Assembly: GCA_022316685.1 (NCBI GenBank)
Contig: JAKJHU010000084.1
Coordinates: 1,993,001-2,057,000 of the forward strand
Direction: 5' to 3'
From: Progne subis subis
Taxonomy: Eukaryota > Chordata > Aves > Passeriformes > Hirundinidae
DNA: 64,000 nucleotides
In this document: positions 37,901 to 50,200 of the stretch, piece after piece
Layout of the letters: each line of letters starts with the position of its first letter
Numbering within the stretch: the first letter of the stretch is position 1
Notes under the pieces: model-generated
Told to the model about the DNA's origin: nothing
The model's database searches: none
The model's input: the letters and a program-made list of their open reading frames with translations, nothing else
Program-made: the position numbers and the translations under genes

Positions 37901-40900
37901 ATCACACTGGATCCAGCAACTGGGACAAACAGTCTCTGAGGCAAGACATGATATTCCCTCCCAAAATCTAAAAGGAAAGAGGGAGAAATGCCATCCAAAT
38001 AAAAGCCTTGACAGTTATGATAAGATTCCTCCATAATCTCTTAGCATAAGATAAAGTCATTTCAAAAGAAGAGCTCAAGGTCTCTGTGTAGAAACACTGC
38101 TTTCAGCCGTGCCTGGTTTAGTTGGCTGCTGTTATATGGATTTATGTCCTTACATTATTAGTCTCTCCAGAAATACCCGCGGCAGCTCCAAAACACACCA
38201 TAAAACACAAAGCAGAGCTTTTCTCCTCTTCGGAATGACTTGCAGGAGGGCTCTGGGAGAGCCGGCAGGTAAGAGCTCCCCGAGAACCAGGATTTCACAG
38301 CACAAAGGATTGCACGGGCGTCACACCCAGAGCCACAGAGTTCGGCTGCCACCTAGAGAGGGCACTCAGAACCACATGAAGTGGAAAATCTCCCTGCCCA
38401 AGATATTCCCATTGATTAGTCAATTAACTCCTTTTTGGTTTAAACACAAGACAAGGACACCACTGCACTAACTTAAAGGTGTGTAAGAGTCCCAGCATGA
38501 GCTCAGAGATCTGGTCTCGATCAAGTTTTAACACACTTCAATATTAACAGGAATACCATACATGGATTTAAAAAATAAAAATAAAAATCTGAAGTGTGCA
38601 AGTTACAGTTGGAACTTCAGAGACAAGAGTATCAACTACAAACGTTTTAAAAATCACAAAATTTCTACTTGACCAAAAACCTTCCAGAATTAAGAAAAAG
38701 TCAAGGCTGACAAGCAGCAATTATACCTTTTACTTTTTATTCTGCTCTAACCATACTGGAACTTCACTATATACGGAATTTTCTACAACCACCAAAATTC
38801 ACTGCAAATATAAGCCAGTAGGTAAGGGTTTTTTGTTAGTATTTCTTACTTTTTTTCTGAGGTCCTTCATTTAAAATCAGATCTTCAAACAGTATTTCAC
38901 ACCGATCACTCAATGTGTTTATTATGTCTCTTTTCAAAGCCTGCAAGGACACAGTGAAATAATCAGGAATATCAAAGCTTTTTACCAGGAAGAAATAACC
39001 AAAGAAGCCTCATACTTGTTAAACGCATGATGAAAGAAGTTTTTTTCCCCAGAAAATAAAAACTAGTGTGAATTTTCAAACTAATAACTAATAGTTTATT
39101 AATAAAGAGAAGCTAACATCAAAAGAATTGGTATCAAGAAGGAAAACCACAAAACAAAAATGAAAAGTTGAAGAAAGTTTTAGGATTGTTAGGATAAGAA
39201 CTGACAACTTTTAGATATTTATCACTAAAACCAAACAAAAATTAACACGAGGCATTAACTCAGTGAGGGAAGAAAATAAATTACTGAGCAAGTAATTCTG
39301 AATTTTACTTCTACAAATATAGAAATACAGTCTGTGACTTTTTTAAAAGAGAACTCTTCAAAGCCTAACCCCTTTGACAATTTGTGCAAAGACTCCCCAG
39401 AGCCCAGCCTTACCCACAGCCCACATATCCTCTAGAAGAGAAAAACTAACTGACCTCACAAGGATGGTTTCTAAAATATTCCACTTTAGACAATTCTGGC
39501 AAAGAAAAACCAGCATGCCAAGTCCCCTGGATTTCAGAAGAATGTTTCTGATGGAGTGCTCAGTACCTGAATGGCTTCTTTAACCTTGGGCTTGTTGCCA
39601 TGGATGTAGGCCCTGCACTTCACAGCTCCCCGCAGGTTTATGGAGCCACTGCACACCTGCACCGTCGCTGTGGACCTGGCGCTGGCAGCCTGGCACTGAG
39701 GAACAAACACATCCACTTTTATCCCAGGCACTTGCAGCAGAGCCAGAACCAGCAAATCAACAGCAGGTGTTCACACACAATCTATTTCCCTCATCATGTA
39801 CAACTATTTTTATTTTAGTTATTCATTTGGTTAGGCAAGACTGAAAATCTCTCTTCTATTATAGAAGATGCGTTTATCTCTCCAGATGTTTCAGACACTT
39901 GAGTCTATGAGATTTTAAAACTTTCCAGGCTTGTGGCAAACAACAGCATTGCAATTGATAAGTCTTTTTCTGGCTTTTTTTAAACAACGAAGTTTTCTTG
40001 TCTGCCATAATCAGTGTAACCCAGGGTGTGCTGGGAGTCATCCCATCAGTCAGTACCAAATTATACATGTGGTCACATTGAGAGCTGCATCAAACTGTTG
40101 CCTAGAAATGCTCTCCCTAATTACCACAACAATGAGTGTGAGCATGAAGCACTTTAGGACAACACCTGGAAACACTGGGATGCACAACTTCCACACCAAC
40201 TGCACAAACCACTTCTGCCAAAAAGGAATTTTCCTCTCCCTGCAGCAACTAACCTCAATACAACAGACAGTAACAAAAAAAGAAGTGAGATACTCATGGA
40301 GTCTTTAAAACGGCATTGGAAACACTTCTAGTTTTGCTGAACATAACTTCGAGACTCTAGGAACCACCTGACAAAACACAGAAGGCTATGAAACAATGCC
40401 TGGACACATTTGGATTTCAGGACCTAGACTGGGGCACCAAATTCACGGTTCCTCACAATTCTGGTAGGGAGGAAACTCTTGACACAGATCCAGCAGTTCC
40501 AGAAGATGATTCAGCTCACGGTATCTGTGCCTTAATCCAGAGCTGGCAGCTGAGCTTCTGACAAAAGCATCCAAGTGAATGTCCAAGCTAGCCAGGGCAA
40601 GCTGTGGATTGAAGTGTGGGGGTGACTCTGAACTTCAGATGCAAAATCACTTGAAATCAATGTACACAGGTACCTACAGGTATCCTACTACCAAAGGAAT
40701 TAGTCACAAGACTTCTTTTCCATAACCTGTTTTCCAGTCTTTCAGCTATACTATGCGATTCAAGGACAACATGGTTATCACACCACAAGAATTTCTAAAG
40801 GCACAAAATATGCAGATGTGTTGACAATCAGTTTCACGTTCAATATTCAGGTGGGGGGGGAAAAAAAGTCTTAGGAATAAGTGAGCAAGATTTCTAGACA

Positions 40901-43900
40901 ATAATTCAGAACCTTGTTATTTTATTTTTTGCTCTATTTTATAATTTAAAGGTAAGCTTATACTTTGCAAACCACGGAAAAACTTACCAGTTGTGTCAGA
41001 ACCTTGACATCAGAAAACTGAGTGCTGGGCTGAGCATTTCCTCTGAACTTTTTCTGAAGGGAAAAAAAAAATCTTTGAGTCATGAAACAGGGAAAAAAAA
41101 AAAATCCCTGAAGCAGTCTCTTCACTGTGGCATAGAGTGTGCCCTAGTTTAGAGCCTTTGAGAGAGAAAAACAGCCCTTAGAAACCCACCACAGAATAGA
41201 ACTACAAAACTAAAAGGAGAGAGAATGCACCAGATGTAGGTCTTTGAAATGTCATCACCCACATTCACACCTCACTCTGCTCTGTAACAGAAACATTTCA
41301 GTCACTTCACACATAATTACTGCATTCACACTACCCAAGGAGAGAGAGGCAATCTGCAGGAACTGGAGCCAGTTCCAGCCACACATGTATTAGAGCTCAA
41401 TTCCCCCTCGTTTGGTACTTACCTGCCCTTCCAGCAGTTCTGTATCCTCATCTTTAACTTGGCCATTGATCAGAAAAACACTGTCTTCTATCTGTTTTGA
41501 CCATCGGTTTAACCCATTCTTTAAAATAAAACAAACAAACAAAAAATCAAAAGAAAGAAAGAATTTCACTGAGGGGTTGGACAGTATCATGCTGAAACTT
41601 ATTGAAGTATGTGTTTTAATAGTTGCTCCGAGAAGAGTTTTAAAGTCTTTGAAAAACCTATGTTTTTTCAAAGGTAAACCTTAAAAGAAGGTAAACCTTC
41701 AAAATAAATGAAGAAGTAATCACTGCAAAATATCCCAGGGATCTGGGGGTTGTAGAGAGGGTTGCAGCCCATTGAAAGTCAACTCATAGCAAAAACACCC
41801 CAAAACCCTGCACAAATTGGGTGTAACCTTTCACCAGGTGAGGCACCAGAGAGGTTACCTGGGATACTCATGACAATCATTACCTAATTTTGAACAAAGG
41901 AAACTACTCACTGAGCACAGCACAAGAGTTACATTTAAAAGAGGAATAATTGCTAAACGTTCTCCACTGATTAGTCCTACTCCTCTCCTGCACTGTTCAA
42001 CTCTTTCTCTCTTATTTAGTTTTCAGCAGAGAAACGAGTGTGGTTACTGGTGTGTAGGAACTGGTGCAGGCAGTGAGTTACCTTGGTATTCTTCTCCAGG
42101 TCGTGGTTGGGGGAAGTAGCAAGAAGTGGAATGTGGATGTTCACATTTACTGTGCAGCCCAAAGCTACCCAGGAAGCAGTCAGAGCACTCTGGTATTTCC
42201 AGTCTGCTGGTTTAGCTGAACTCTGAGAGCAGAAAAGAAAAAAAAGCATCTATCCAAAGCACTGTACTGAGGCTTTTTTGAGTTTTAGCATTACAAGCTG
42301 CATGTGGCACAGCAAGAGGAGCTTACCTTTGGGTCCTGCACATCGTAGGTTCGGCAAACTACTCTGTGCTACTTAAAGAAAAAGATCCAGTGAAAAGCAA
42401 GGGAACAACAAATTAACAATTAACTTTGTTCTCTACTAATCTTCCTTGTCGAGCTAATTTATGCTCTGGAGCAAGTTCTCACCATTTATCAGCGTAAAAA
42501 AGTGGGAAAATACTTGCCCGTAATCTGCAATTATCACAGCGATGCTGTGCCGTCTCTTACAAACAAATAAAAATCAATAAGTATTGACAGGTGAAGCACA
42601 AAAGCACCAATTTGTAATTTGTCCTCATCTCTCTCTCCTCCCAGAGAAAAATCCTTGCTTTCTGTCCTTGTATTATGTCATTATCAACAGCTCCTGCATT
42701 CTGCTGCAGCTCTAGTATTGATCCCACAGGCCTGCTGCTCCCCCAGTTCCGTGCAAGCACCACTGGTAACAGCAATTCAAGAAGCCAAACAGTAATTTAG
42801 ATGAGGTTTTTTCAGTTTATGCAAGTCAAGACTAACTGGAAAAGGTGTAATTTGATGCCATCACACAGACAGACCTCATAAGAAATAATGGAATTTTTCC
42901 AAGGACAAGAGGGTCAATAGTCTTAACCATAGCTAATCAGAAAACTTAATTATTTCAACTAATACATGTCTAGCTGAACTTAAACAGCCTCCTCCACCTC
43001 CCTAGTTCTTGTTTAATCAGCAGTACCGGGATAAAAGAGGTTGGGGTATCAGCCTCAGTCAATAAACCTTGCTCATAAAGGATACTTTTTTGTAGCAGAA
43101 CAGATTTGAAGTGCTGCTCTGTCTGAGACCTCCTCTTCAGTAGGTTTCCAGAGCCTTCTTTTACTCAAAGACTTTTCCACTGAGAAGATGAGCTAAAGAT
43201 CAAAAATAGATTGCAAAAATATGCACTATAATTCCTGGAAAATAGTCTAGTACTAAAATTTTAAGTCCAAGAGATATCAAAATTCTGTATAAGCAGGAAA
43301 CACAGCCTACACATCACCGAAGTGTCACATTAAAAAAACATTCAACAGGGATTCAGAGGGACTTTTCCCCAAAGTGAAAGAGGCTTGTGAAATCTTAATT
43401 TAGCCCCCTTATAAACCAAAGCAAGCAGCACACATCCACATGACCAACCATGCTTTTGTCCTTACAGACGTAACAGTTTTGAGCCTATCAGCTGGGTCAG
43501 GAAAGCCGTGCAAAATAGCTACTAATTATAAAAAACAAATTCCCCCCTGATTTTTAATTCAGCAATCACTGATCACCTGGACACAGCTCACCTTTTTTAG
43601 CCAGCTACCAGTTTCATTAAGCACAACTGAGATGCAATTACACTGAACTGCCAAAATTGACTCTCGGATCTCAGGCTGCCAAACCTGCTCATGCTTAAAT
43701 CACTCACTATGATTATGTCAGAAAAATGAAAAAATGAACATACATTTTCAGAACAGAAACCAAATATGGCAGTAGATGCCCCAATACTGTAACAAAAATG
43801 CATTTTGAGTCTATCAGATAGTTCTGAGTGTGTTTTGAATTTAATCCCACACCCCTAAGTCATGTGTGTATGTTCTAGACAAGATGTTTCTCTTAAAGGA

Positions 43901-45117
43901 ATCAGAATTATAGATCTTTCACTACTGTAAACACCTCTAAACTGAGTGATTCATTCAGATAAGAAAAGCTAACATGCTGACATCACTAGCACCTGTACCA
44001 CAAGGATTTAGCTTAATATAAACCTTGAGGATGTTTCCCCTGAGCCAGAGTCCACATTCAGTAAATACAGATAAACACAGTGAACAGAAATTCAGATTTT
44101 CTATTGCAGTAACAAACAGGAGGTTAACAAATAGTGTCCCACAGGACAGGGATTTCTGAGGCTCCAGTCTCAAACACACACATCAAAGCACAAGGCTTGT
44201 GAAATAAAGCAACAAAACAACTGTATTTTAGTCAAGGCAGTGACAGAAAATTCCTCACACACACAGCTAAATATGTTGCTGTCCATCCAGTAGGAACTCT
44301 GCTTACCTTGCGCAAAGCATTTTGACCATCTTTTGCCAGCTCTGGAGCTGCAATCATAAACACACCAAGAACCAGCAACCCTCCAGGGAGCATTCTGGAC
44401 ACCTTGAAAACAAAAATGAACATTTATTAATAGGAGTGGCAATCTAGAAGCCACGTAACCCGAGACATCAAAAATCACTGGGGAGATAAGTCTGCACCAA
44501 GGGCAGAAATGAACTAAGGGAGACTGGTTTTTCACTTACAGGGCCCTCTCCATGCAGGAGCACATCCTGCAAGTGCTTTCCCTTCAGTTATATCAAGTGT
44601 GCTTTCATTAAAACCTGAAAACAATAAGGGTATTTCTGGTTCAAAACACCTGTGCCCAGCGTGGTTAGAAAGGCTCTGTCACTTTGAGAAAAGGGCTTGA
44701 GATGACACAAGTGCTGAGGTCCTTTGTGTCCACCTTATTTCCCTCCTGCTCCTCCCACCCCTTTATCACCGCCCAGGGTGAGTTCTCACCTGGCTGGCGT
44801 GTGTGGTGATCCACTCCTCATCCAGGGATGCCAGCTTGGGGGGGCCCACGCTCTCCTGCTGCTGCTGCTCCTTGGGAGGGGTTCGCACAGCCCGAATGAC
44901 ATAGTCCCGTTGTGGGGAACACTTGCCAAAACATCAATAGAAGCAAACACACCTTGAGGCTGCTGAGCAGGGGTTTCCCCAATTCACAGGAATGAACGAA
45001 GGACAATTCCACACTTACCTGCCCAATCAACAGGCCAGTGACATATGGCTTCACCTTCGTGCTGAGCTCTGTCAGGTACTGCCCAATACTTTCCTCGACA
45101 AGGTAAGTTCTACCCAT
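31855..45117 (-). CDS. ODR4: ODR4 (odr-4 homolog, ER tail-anchored protein), complete coding region in 13 exons
   Basis: ODR-4 promotes chemoreceptor trafficking in C. elegans; the vertebrate protein sits in the ER membrane and partners the UFM1 protease UFSP2. Coding exons in transcript order: 45117-45019, 44921-44790, 44402-44307, 43192-43086, 42363-42327, 42222-42082, 41518-41423, 41053-40988, 39695-39567, 38940-38850, 37967-37782, 32732-32640, 31922-31855. All phases agree and sum to 1,341 nt (446 aa; human 454). Landmarks are the MGRTYLVEE start, hydrophobic MLPGGLLVLGVFMI (about 81-94), RPADW-type KPADWKYQ, INGQVKDED, STATVQ..KCRAYIH, and a C-terminal membrane segment ending FNYFSD. Exon 5 is only 37 nt. 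Exon 2 has a four-glutamine run. The upstream acceptor at 45153 implies at least one 5' untranslated exon nearer 46.9 kb. Identity is confident; the terminal acceptor is the least certain boundary. Confidence 0.95.
31919..32116 (-). repeat. Four tandem copies of a 48-50 bp unit containing a splice acceptor
   Basis: Copies lie at 31919-31966 (48 bp), 31967-32016, 32017-32066 and 32067-32116 (50 bp each). They are nearly identical. The copy closest to the exon lacks two G residues and the last copy has one substitution. Read on the minus strand, each contains a pyrimidine-rich tract followed by GGATTTAG, the acceptor used by the terminal ODR4 exon. Confidence 0.95.
32733..37781. other. ODR4 intron 11 (about 5 kb), no other gene seen
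   Basis: Mostly unique AT-rich sequence between ODR4 exons 11 and 12. I searched the minus strand here for missing ODR4 exons and found none. The phases of exons 11 and 12 already fit each other. Simple runs include G-rich then GTT-rich sequence at about 36,040-36,072. Confidence 0.6.
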
Positions 45118-45254
45118 GGCTCCAGGTTTAAGTGAGCTGCTGTAGTTCCAACCTACAAAACACGCAATGCATAAAGCGAAAGAAGGTGCATACACTGCAA
45201 TGGGTCCAGGTGAATAAGTTTCACACAAAGATCCTTTAGAACTGTTTGACTGAA

Positions 45255-45710
45255 AAATCTCTGCAAGGTCATCGAGTCCAAGGCCACCACTGACCCATGT
45301 CCCCCTATGCTACATCAACAAGGCTTTAAAATCCCTCCAGGGATGGGGATTCCACCCCTGCCCTGAGCAGCTGTGCCAGGGCTGGACAGCCTCTTCAGTG
45401 AAGAAACTTTCCCAATATCAAACCTGAACCTTCCCTGGCACAGCTTGAGGCTGTTCCCTGTCACCCTGTTCTCTGGGAGCAGAGCCCGACCCCCCCTGGC
45501 TGCATCCTCCTGTCAGGGAGTTGTGCAGAGCCAGAAGGTTCCCCCTGAGCCTCCTTTTCTCCAGGCTGAGATCCTTTCACAGCTCCCTCAGCGGCTCCTG
45601 GGGCCCCAGACCCTTGACCTTCCCCAGACATGCTCCAGCCCCTCTATGTCTCTCTATGTCTTTCTTGTCATGAGGGGCCCAAAACTGAACCCAGGATTTG
45701 AATTTTGACA
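45255..45710 (-). mobile_element. CR1 LINE fragment upstream of the first ODR4 coding exon
   Basis: Reverse CR1 running from a 'ggtcatcgagtccaaggcca' block through 'aaatccctccagggatgggg' to 'gaggggcccaaaactgaacc'. It lies about 100 bp beyond the acceptor of the first ODR4 coding exon, in the 5' intron. The plus-strand 111-codon frame at 45,373-45,708 is CR1. Confidence 0.9.
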
Positions 45711-45768
45711 TGTCTTCAAGAAACAGTATCTTGCTGCATGATACTTCTAAAGGATGCACGGTTCCATT

Positions 45769-46214
45769 TGTAGGAGAGTGCGGGGACAGCAATGAGAGAT
45801 CTCTGGAGTCCAGGGCAGCTCTTGAAACGTGGTTTATTGCATAGTTCGTCGCTGCAAGAGCTTTGCTTAAGCTGCCAGCCACAGCTAAAAGCGTGCCCGA
45901 AAAGAGGCCTCAGTTCTTGTTACAATATATTATATCTCCTTCTGTGTTAAATATTCTAGCTTACACTAACCAACCAGTACAAGACACAAATCCTACAGAA
46001 TTTACATACAGCCTATAAGAACTACTACATTACCATACTGTGCCACACTCCAAACCCTAAAAGCTACTTTCTAGACTCCTTTTCCCTGGCACATTGGCAG
46101 GGCTCCTTCCCCTTGGACCCTTGGCATCCCTTTGCTTGCCAGGGGTATTGCTCAATCAACAGGGATCTTGCCTTCAGCTAAGTCAATCAGTGTCTTCCAG
46201 CTGGGCATCCTACA
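45769..46214 (-). mobile_element. Probable solo LTR of an endogenous retrovirus
   Basis: The segment starts TGTAGGA and ends TCCTACA, a perfect 7-bp inverted terminal repeat. Read on the minus strand, AATAAA lies at about 45,835 near one end, and a TATA-like AT-rich string lies about 90 bp upstream of it at about 45,921-45,940. That fits U3-R-U5 spacing. I see no target-site duplication in the flanks. The family resembles avian LTRs I recall but is not assigned. Confidence 0.65.
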
Positions 46215-46672
46215 TCTCAAAGCTCGCTTTCATTTGTATTTCACTTGTAGGTTTCATGCCCTTAGAATCTTTTGCCAAGCAATCATATTTGTAAGGTTTT
46301 CCTGTTTCATCCTCTCCAACACCGTTCACACAGGGACTTGCTAAATTCCCCACGTGTCCTTGAGCATGCCCGACACCACTTCCATTCCGGTTCCCAAGCA
46401 CACAAAGAACAACATCTGTGGACATTCCACCGAGCTGCCTTTGCTGATCCCCCCCAGAGCCCAGGACACGGGGGCTGCCACAGAACCCCGTCCCTTCCCT
46501 GTAAGGCTGATCTGAAAACTTCTTCATGCCTGGAGAGCTCTCCCAAAGAATTAAGCGTTAAAAAGCTGAAGCCCAAGAGCACAGGGTGAGGAAGCAAAGG
46601 GCATCCTGAACCTCCACAGGCAAGATGCTCACACACCTCAACTCATGCCCCCACAGCCGGGTCCCCGCAGCC

Positions 46673-46839
46673 GAGCTCAGCACTTCCAGACCTCAGAGTT
46701 CAGCACCTGCACATCCCGAGAGCTCAGCACCTCCGGACCGCCAGGGCTCAGCACCTGCACATACCGAGGGCTCAGCACCTGCACATCCCCTGGTTCAGTA
46801 CCTCCGGACCGCCAGGGCTAAGCACCTGCACATCCCCGA
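46673..46839 (+). repeat. 24-bp minisatellite, seven copies, beside the ODR4/TPR promoter
   Basis: Seven tandem units based on 'gggctcagcacctgcacatc' plus four bases begin at 46673, 46696, 46720, 46744, 46768, 46792 and 46815. Most are exactly 24 bp; the first and sixth are 23 bp and the last is 25 bp. Two unit types alternate in the middle section, one with 'ctgcacatccc' and one with 'ctccggaccgc', which suggests expansion as higher-order units. Confidence 0.9.
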
Positions 46840-46849
46840 TTTCGGCGGC

Positions 46850-47222
46850 CGCCCCTGCCTCAGCTGAGAACTGAGGTGGCGGGGTACGCCATCGGCAAGC
46901 GCCGCGGTGCAGGGAGATGACGCACACCAATGCCGAGCGGAGCGCGGGAAAAGGGTGCGCGAGGGAGCGCAAAGCCCCCGCGTCGCCATTTTGGGAGCGG
47001 CGGAAGTGGCCGCTCTTCCCCGGCACCTCCGGGGCACACGGGGCACCTTAGAAGCACAGACATCTCCGTATCAGTCATGCCGACGAGGCCATGTGGTCTC
47101 TTATCCCGGCCGTGGCTGCTGGAGCAATGGCACGGCGCTTCCGCCACTCCCATGATGGCGGACGGAGCCGCCGTGCCGGAAGCGGAAGCGCGCCCGGCGG
47201 CAGGCGCTGCTGTGCCGGAGCG
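46850..47222. promoter_or_regulatory. Head-to-head CpG promoter between ODR4 (-) and TPR (+)
   Basis: A GC- and CpG-dense block directly precedes the TPR start codon, and ODR4 is transcribed away from it on the other strand. There is no TATA box. Visible elements are a YY1-like GCCATTTT at 46985-46992, ETS-like CGGAAGTG at 47001-47008, CCGGAAG at 47176-47182, a YY1-like ATGATGGCGG at 47152-47161, and TGACGCA near 46918. ETS plus YY1 architecture is common in bidirectional housekeeping promoters. The ODR4 5' untranslated exon and both start sites are inferred to lie here but could not be placed. Confidence 0.75.
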
Positions 47223-50200
47223 ATGGCGGCCGTTCTGCAGCAGCTCCTGGAGCGGGCCGAGCTTGCCAAGCTGCCCCGCGCCGTGCAGGGCAAGCTGGAG
47301 CGCTTCCTGGGCGACCAGCAAGGCGAGATTGACGGGTTGCGGGCCCGTCATGAGCGCTTCAAGGTGGACAGCGGTAAGTGCGGGCGGCGGGCCCGCGGAG
47401 CGGCCGGGGTCCCTGTGCTCAGGGAAGGCAGCGCGGACACAGCACAGAACGCAGAGTTGTTTTCCACAGGCTCTCGAGGGGTGCCCTGCGGGCCGTGAGA
47501 CCGGGAGGGGGCCGGGAAGGGGTCTGCAGTGCGACCTGATCGGTGTTTGTCTCTCGCTTCGGCTCCTGGAGCGTTGTTTGTTTGTTTGTTTTTTCTCTCC
47601 CTTTGCTGTTTGTTTTTGTTTGTTTGTTTGTTTCTTTTTCTCTTGCTAAGGGACGTCCAGGGTTAAAACTGCGTTTGAAATGGGCTTAAAGGAAAGCTTT
47701 TCGTCAGGTTTTAAACTACCATTGATACACACAGGTCTGATGAGAAGCAGCTGAGGGACCTGGGAAAGGGGCTCAGCCTGGAGAAAAGGAGGCTCAGGGG
47801 GGACCTTCTGGCTCTGCACAACTCCCTGACTGGAGGGGACAGCCAGGGCGGGTCGGGCTCTGCTCCCAGGGAATTGGGACAGGAGGAGAGGAAAGGACCT
47901 CAAGCTGTGCCAGGGAAGGTTCAGGTTCGATATTGGGAAAAAATCCTTTACTGAAAGGTTTGTCTAGCCCTGGCACAGCTGCCCAGGGCAGTGGTGGAAT
48001 CTCACCCGGGAGGGATTTTAAAGCCTTGTGGATGTAGCATTTGGGGACATGGGTCAGTGGTGGCCTTGGCAGTGCTGGGCAGTGGTTGGACTCTGCTCTT
48101 AGTTGTCTCTTCCAACCTAAACAGCTCTGTGCTTCAGTCTTCTTTGGTCCTCGTTGTGGAAGAGAAACACAGCTTTGTTCACATAGCTCGCAAACAATCT
48201 TAGGTTTATTTATACTTCACTGTTAAATTCTATTCTGTAAAATCACCCTGATGGAATCAATATTTTTATATTGATTTGGAGATGAGTTGATCACAGAACA
48301 GTAATACCAGCAGAGAGCAGGAGGCAACATTGTGAGGTAGTGGATATGACTTAATTTGTAGAGGATGTGACACACATCTGATGTAAGCTTTACTTCTACC
48401 TTTCAGCTTTTCAGCCTCTTTCATGGTAGAAATCTTGATAAATGTATTACTAAAGTATGGTGTAAATGAAGGTAACCCACAGATTTTAGCAAGTTACACT
48501 CTTCCGAGCCCATTCTTCTTGTGTGTGGCAGGAGGGGCAGCATTATTTGAAATTATAATGCATGAGAAGAAGATAAACATCCCTCAGTGCTTCCTTAGAA
48601 GCCCATCCTGCCCAAGAGTGGGATTAATTCTGCTTTTTCTGAGTATTTTACACTGAAGCTCCATGATGCAGTTCATGTTTCAGATCACAAAAATTCGCAT
48701 CCTTTTTCCACTGCTAAGGGAATAGAGCCCAGGAATTAATTTTAAGAAATCTTCATTAAAAGTTTCCCCAGATCAAATCCCTTGATGTCTGGAGCTATGT
48801 GGATTTTATTGTATATACATAGAAACATTCCAGAAGTAAAGGAAGTTTTAAAAGCTGATGAGCCCACACTGCATAATTGGGCTGATGGAATGTCTCTGGT
48901 TACATCAAAATTGTTAAAGAACTATTCAGGTTAATTAAGCTCTTATTTGGTGGGTCATTTCACAGAATCTTGGAATGATTTGGGTTGGAAGGGACCTGAA
49001 AGCTCATCTCACTCCAACTCCTGTCATCGGCAGGATACCTTCCACTAGACCAGGCTGAAACATATCACAGTTTCTGGAAACTAGCAAAGTGTTTTAAACC
49101 ACACTCGTTCATTGTGGAAATGCAGGGTTTTGCCTTCAGAAATGCTTTTGTGGGTTTTTTTCCCTTCTTTCAATTTCTATTATAGTCTTAGTATTTCTAT
49201 ATATTTTCTTTAGAGTGATCCTTGGTAAAGGTGAGAAATAAAAAATGTTTATGTGAAACTGAGATGAGTTTGTTATTTTGCAGAACAACAGTACTTTGAA
49301 GTGGAAAAGCGACTGGCTCAGAGTCAGGAAAGACTTGTAAATGAGACCCAGGAATGTCAAACTCTGCGGGAGGAGCTTAAAAAGCTTCGTAAGTGTTACT
49401 TTATAACATCCTTTAGCGTTGGGCAGGGTATTCACCCTTCAGTTCAGTGCTGTAGGAAGTGCTTCAGGTTTCGCACAGGAGCTGAAAATCTCTCATCAGC
49501 TGCGTCTGTAGAGACGTGTTTTGGTGGTGTGTTCAAGTTAGCCTTTTTTAATGGAATCTTCTGTCCTCATGGGAAAAACGCCCCTTGCTGGGTAGTAACA
49601 GTACAGTGGGCTATGTATTGATCCTCACAAAAGATGCCTCTGCTCTAAGGATTGCCTTAGTCTGCCTCAGCAGCCCTGGTCCATCCAGGGTGAGGTCTGG
49701 CATTCTCTCTCTTTTGTGACAAATGTTTGTCAGAGACATTTTGACTCGGTTGCATTTGGAGAGTGAGTTCTGTCATGTTCTAGTGGAGGTCCCTCACTGC
49801 TGTTCCTTCCCCCCAGATGAGCAGCTGAAGGTGCTCAATGAGAAGAACAAGGAGCTCGAGGCTGCCCAGGACCGGAACGCGGCCGTTCAGGTACTGCTGG
49901 GCCTTGGCCAGGAACTGAAATTCTCTGGCTGCCCTGGCCCTTTGCAGCACAGAATGCACTCAGTTCCTGTGGGATGTATCAGCATCAGTACCAGTGTGAG
50001 CTCATGGAGATGTTTACATGCCCATGGGGCGTGTGTGCAGGAAAATTGCAGGAACTTTTAAAGTAAAAGGTGGTGTTTCAGCAAACTGAATGACAGGTGA
50101 GCAGGTGCTTTTATTTCAGTTTGGATGGATTGTTCCATTCCAGCTGAAACCTGTTGTGGAGTGACTTTAAACCAAACCCCCAAAATTCAAACAAAGGTAT

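Noticed and set aside
42364..42371. ODR4 exon 5 acceptor placed after AAGTAG, adding His-Arg
   Set aside because: Exon 4 ends in phase 2 (AAAAAA|GTATCC), so only the acceptor before 42363 keeps the frame and the conserved KKVVCRTYD spacing.
46930..47649. 239-codon plus-strand frame over the promoter
   Set aside because: It crosses the CpG promoter and TPR exon 1 out of frame, then reads through the exon 1 donor into intronic GTTT repeats. Only its upstream-ATG part is worth noting.
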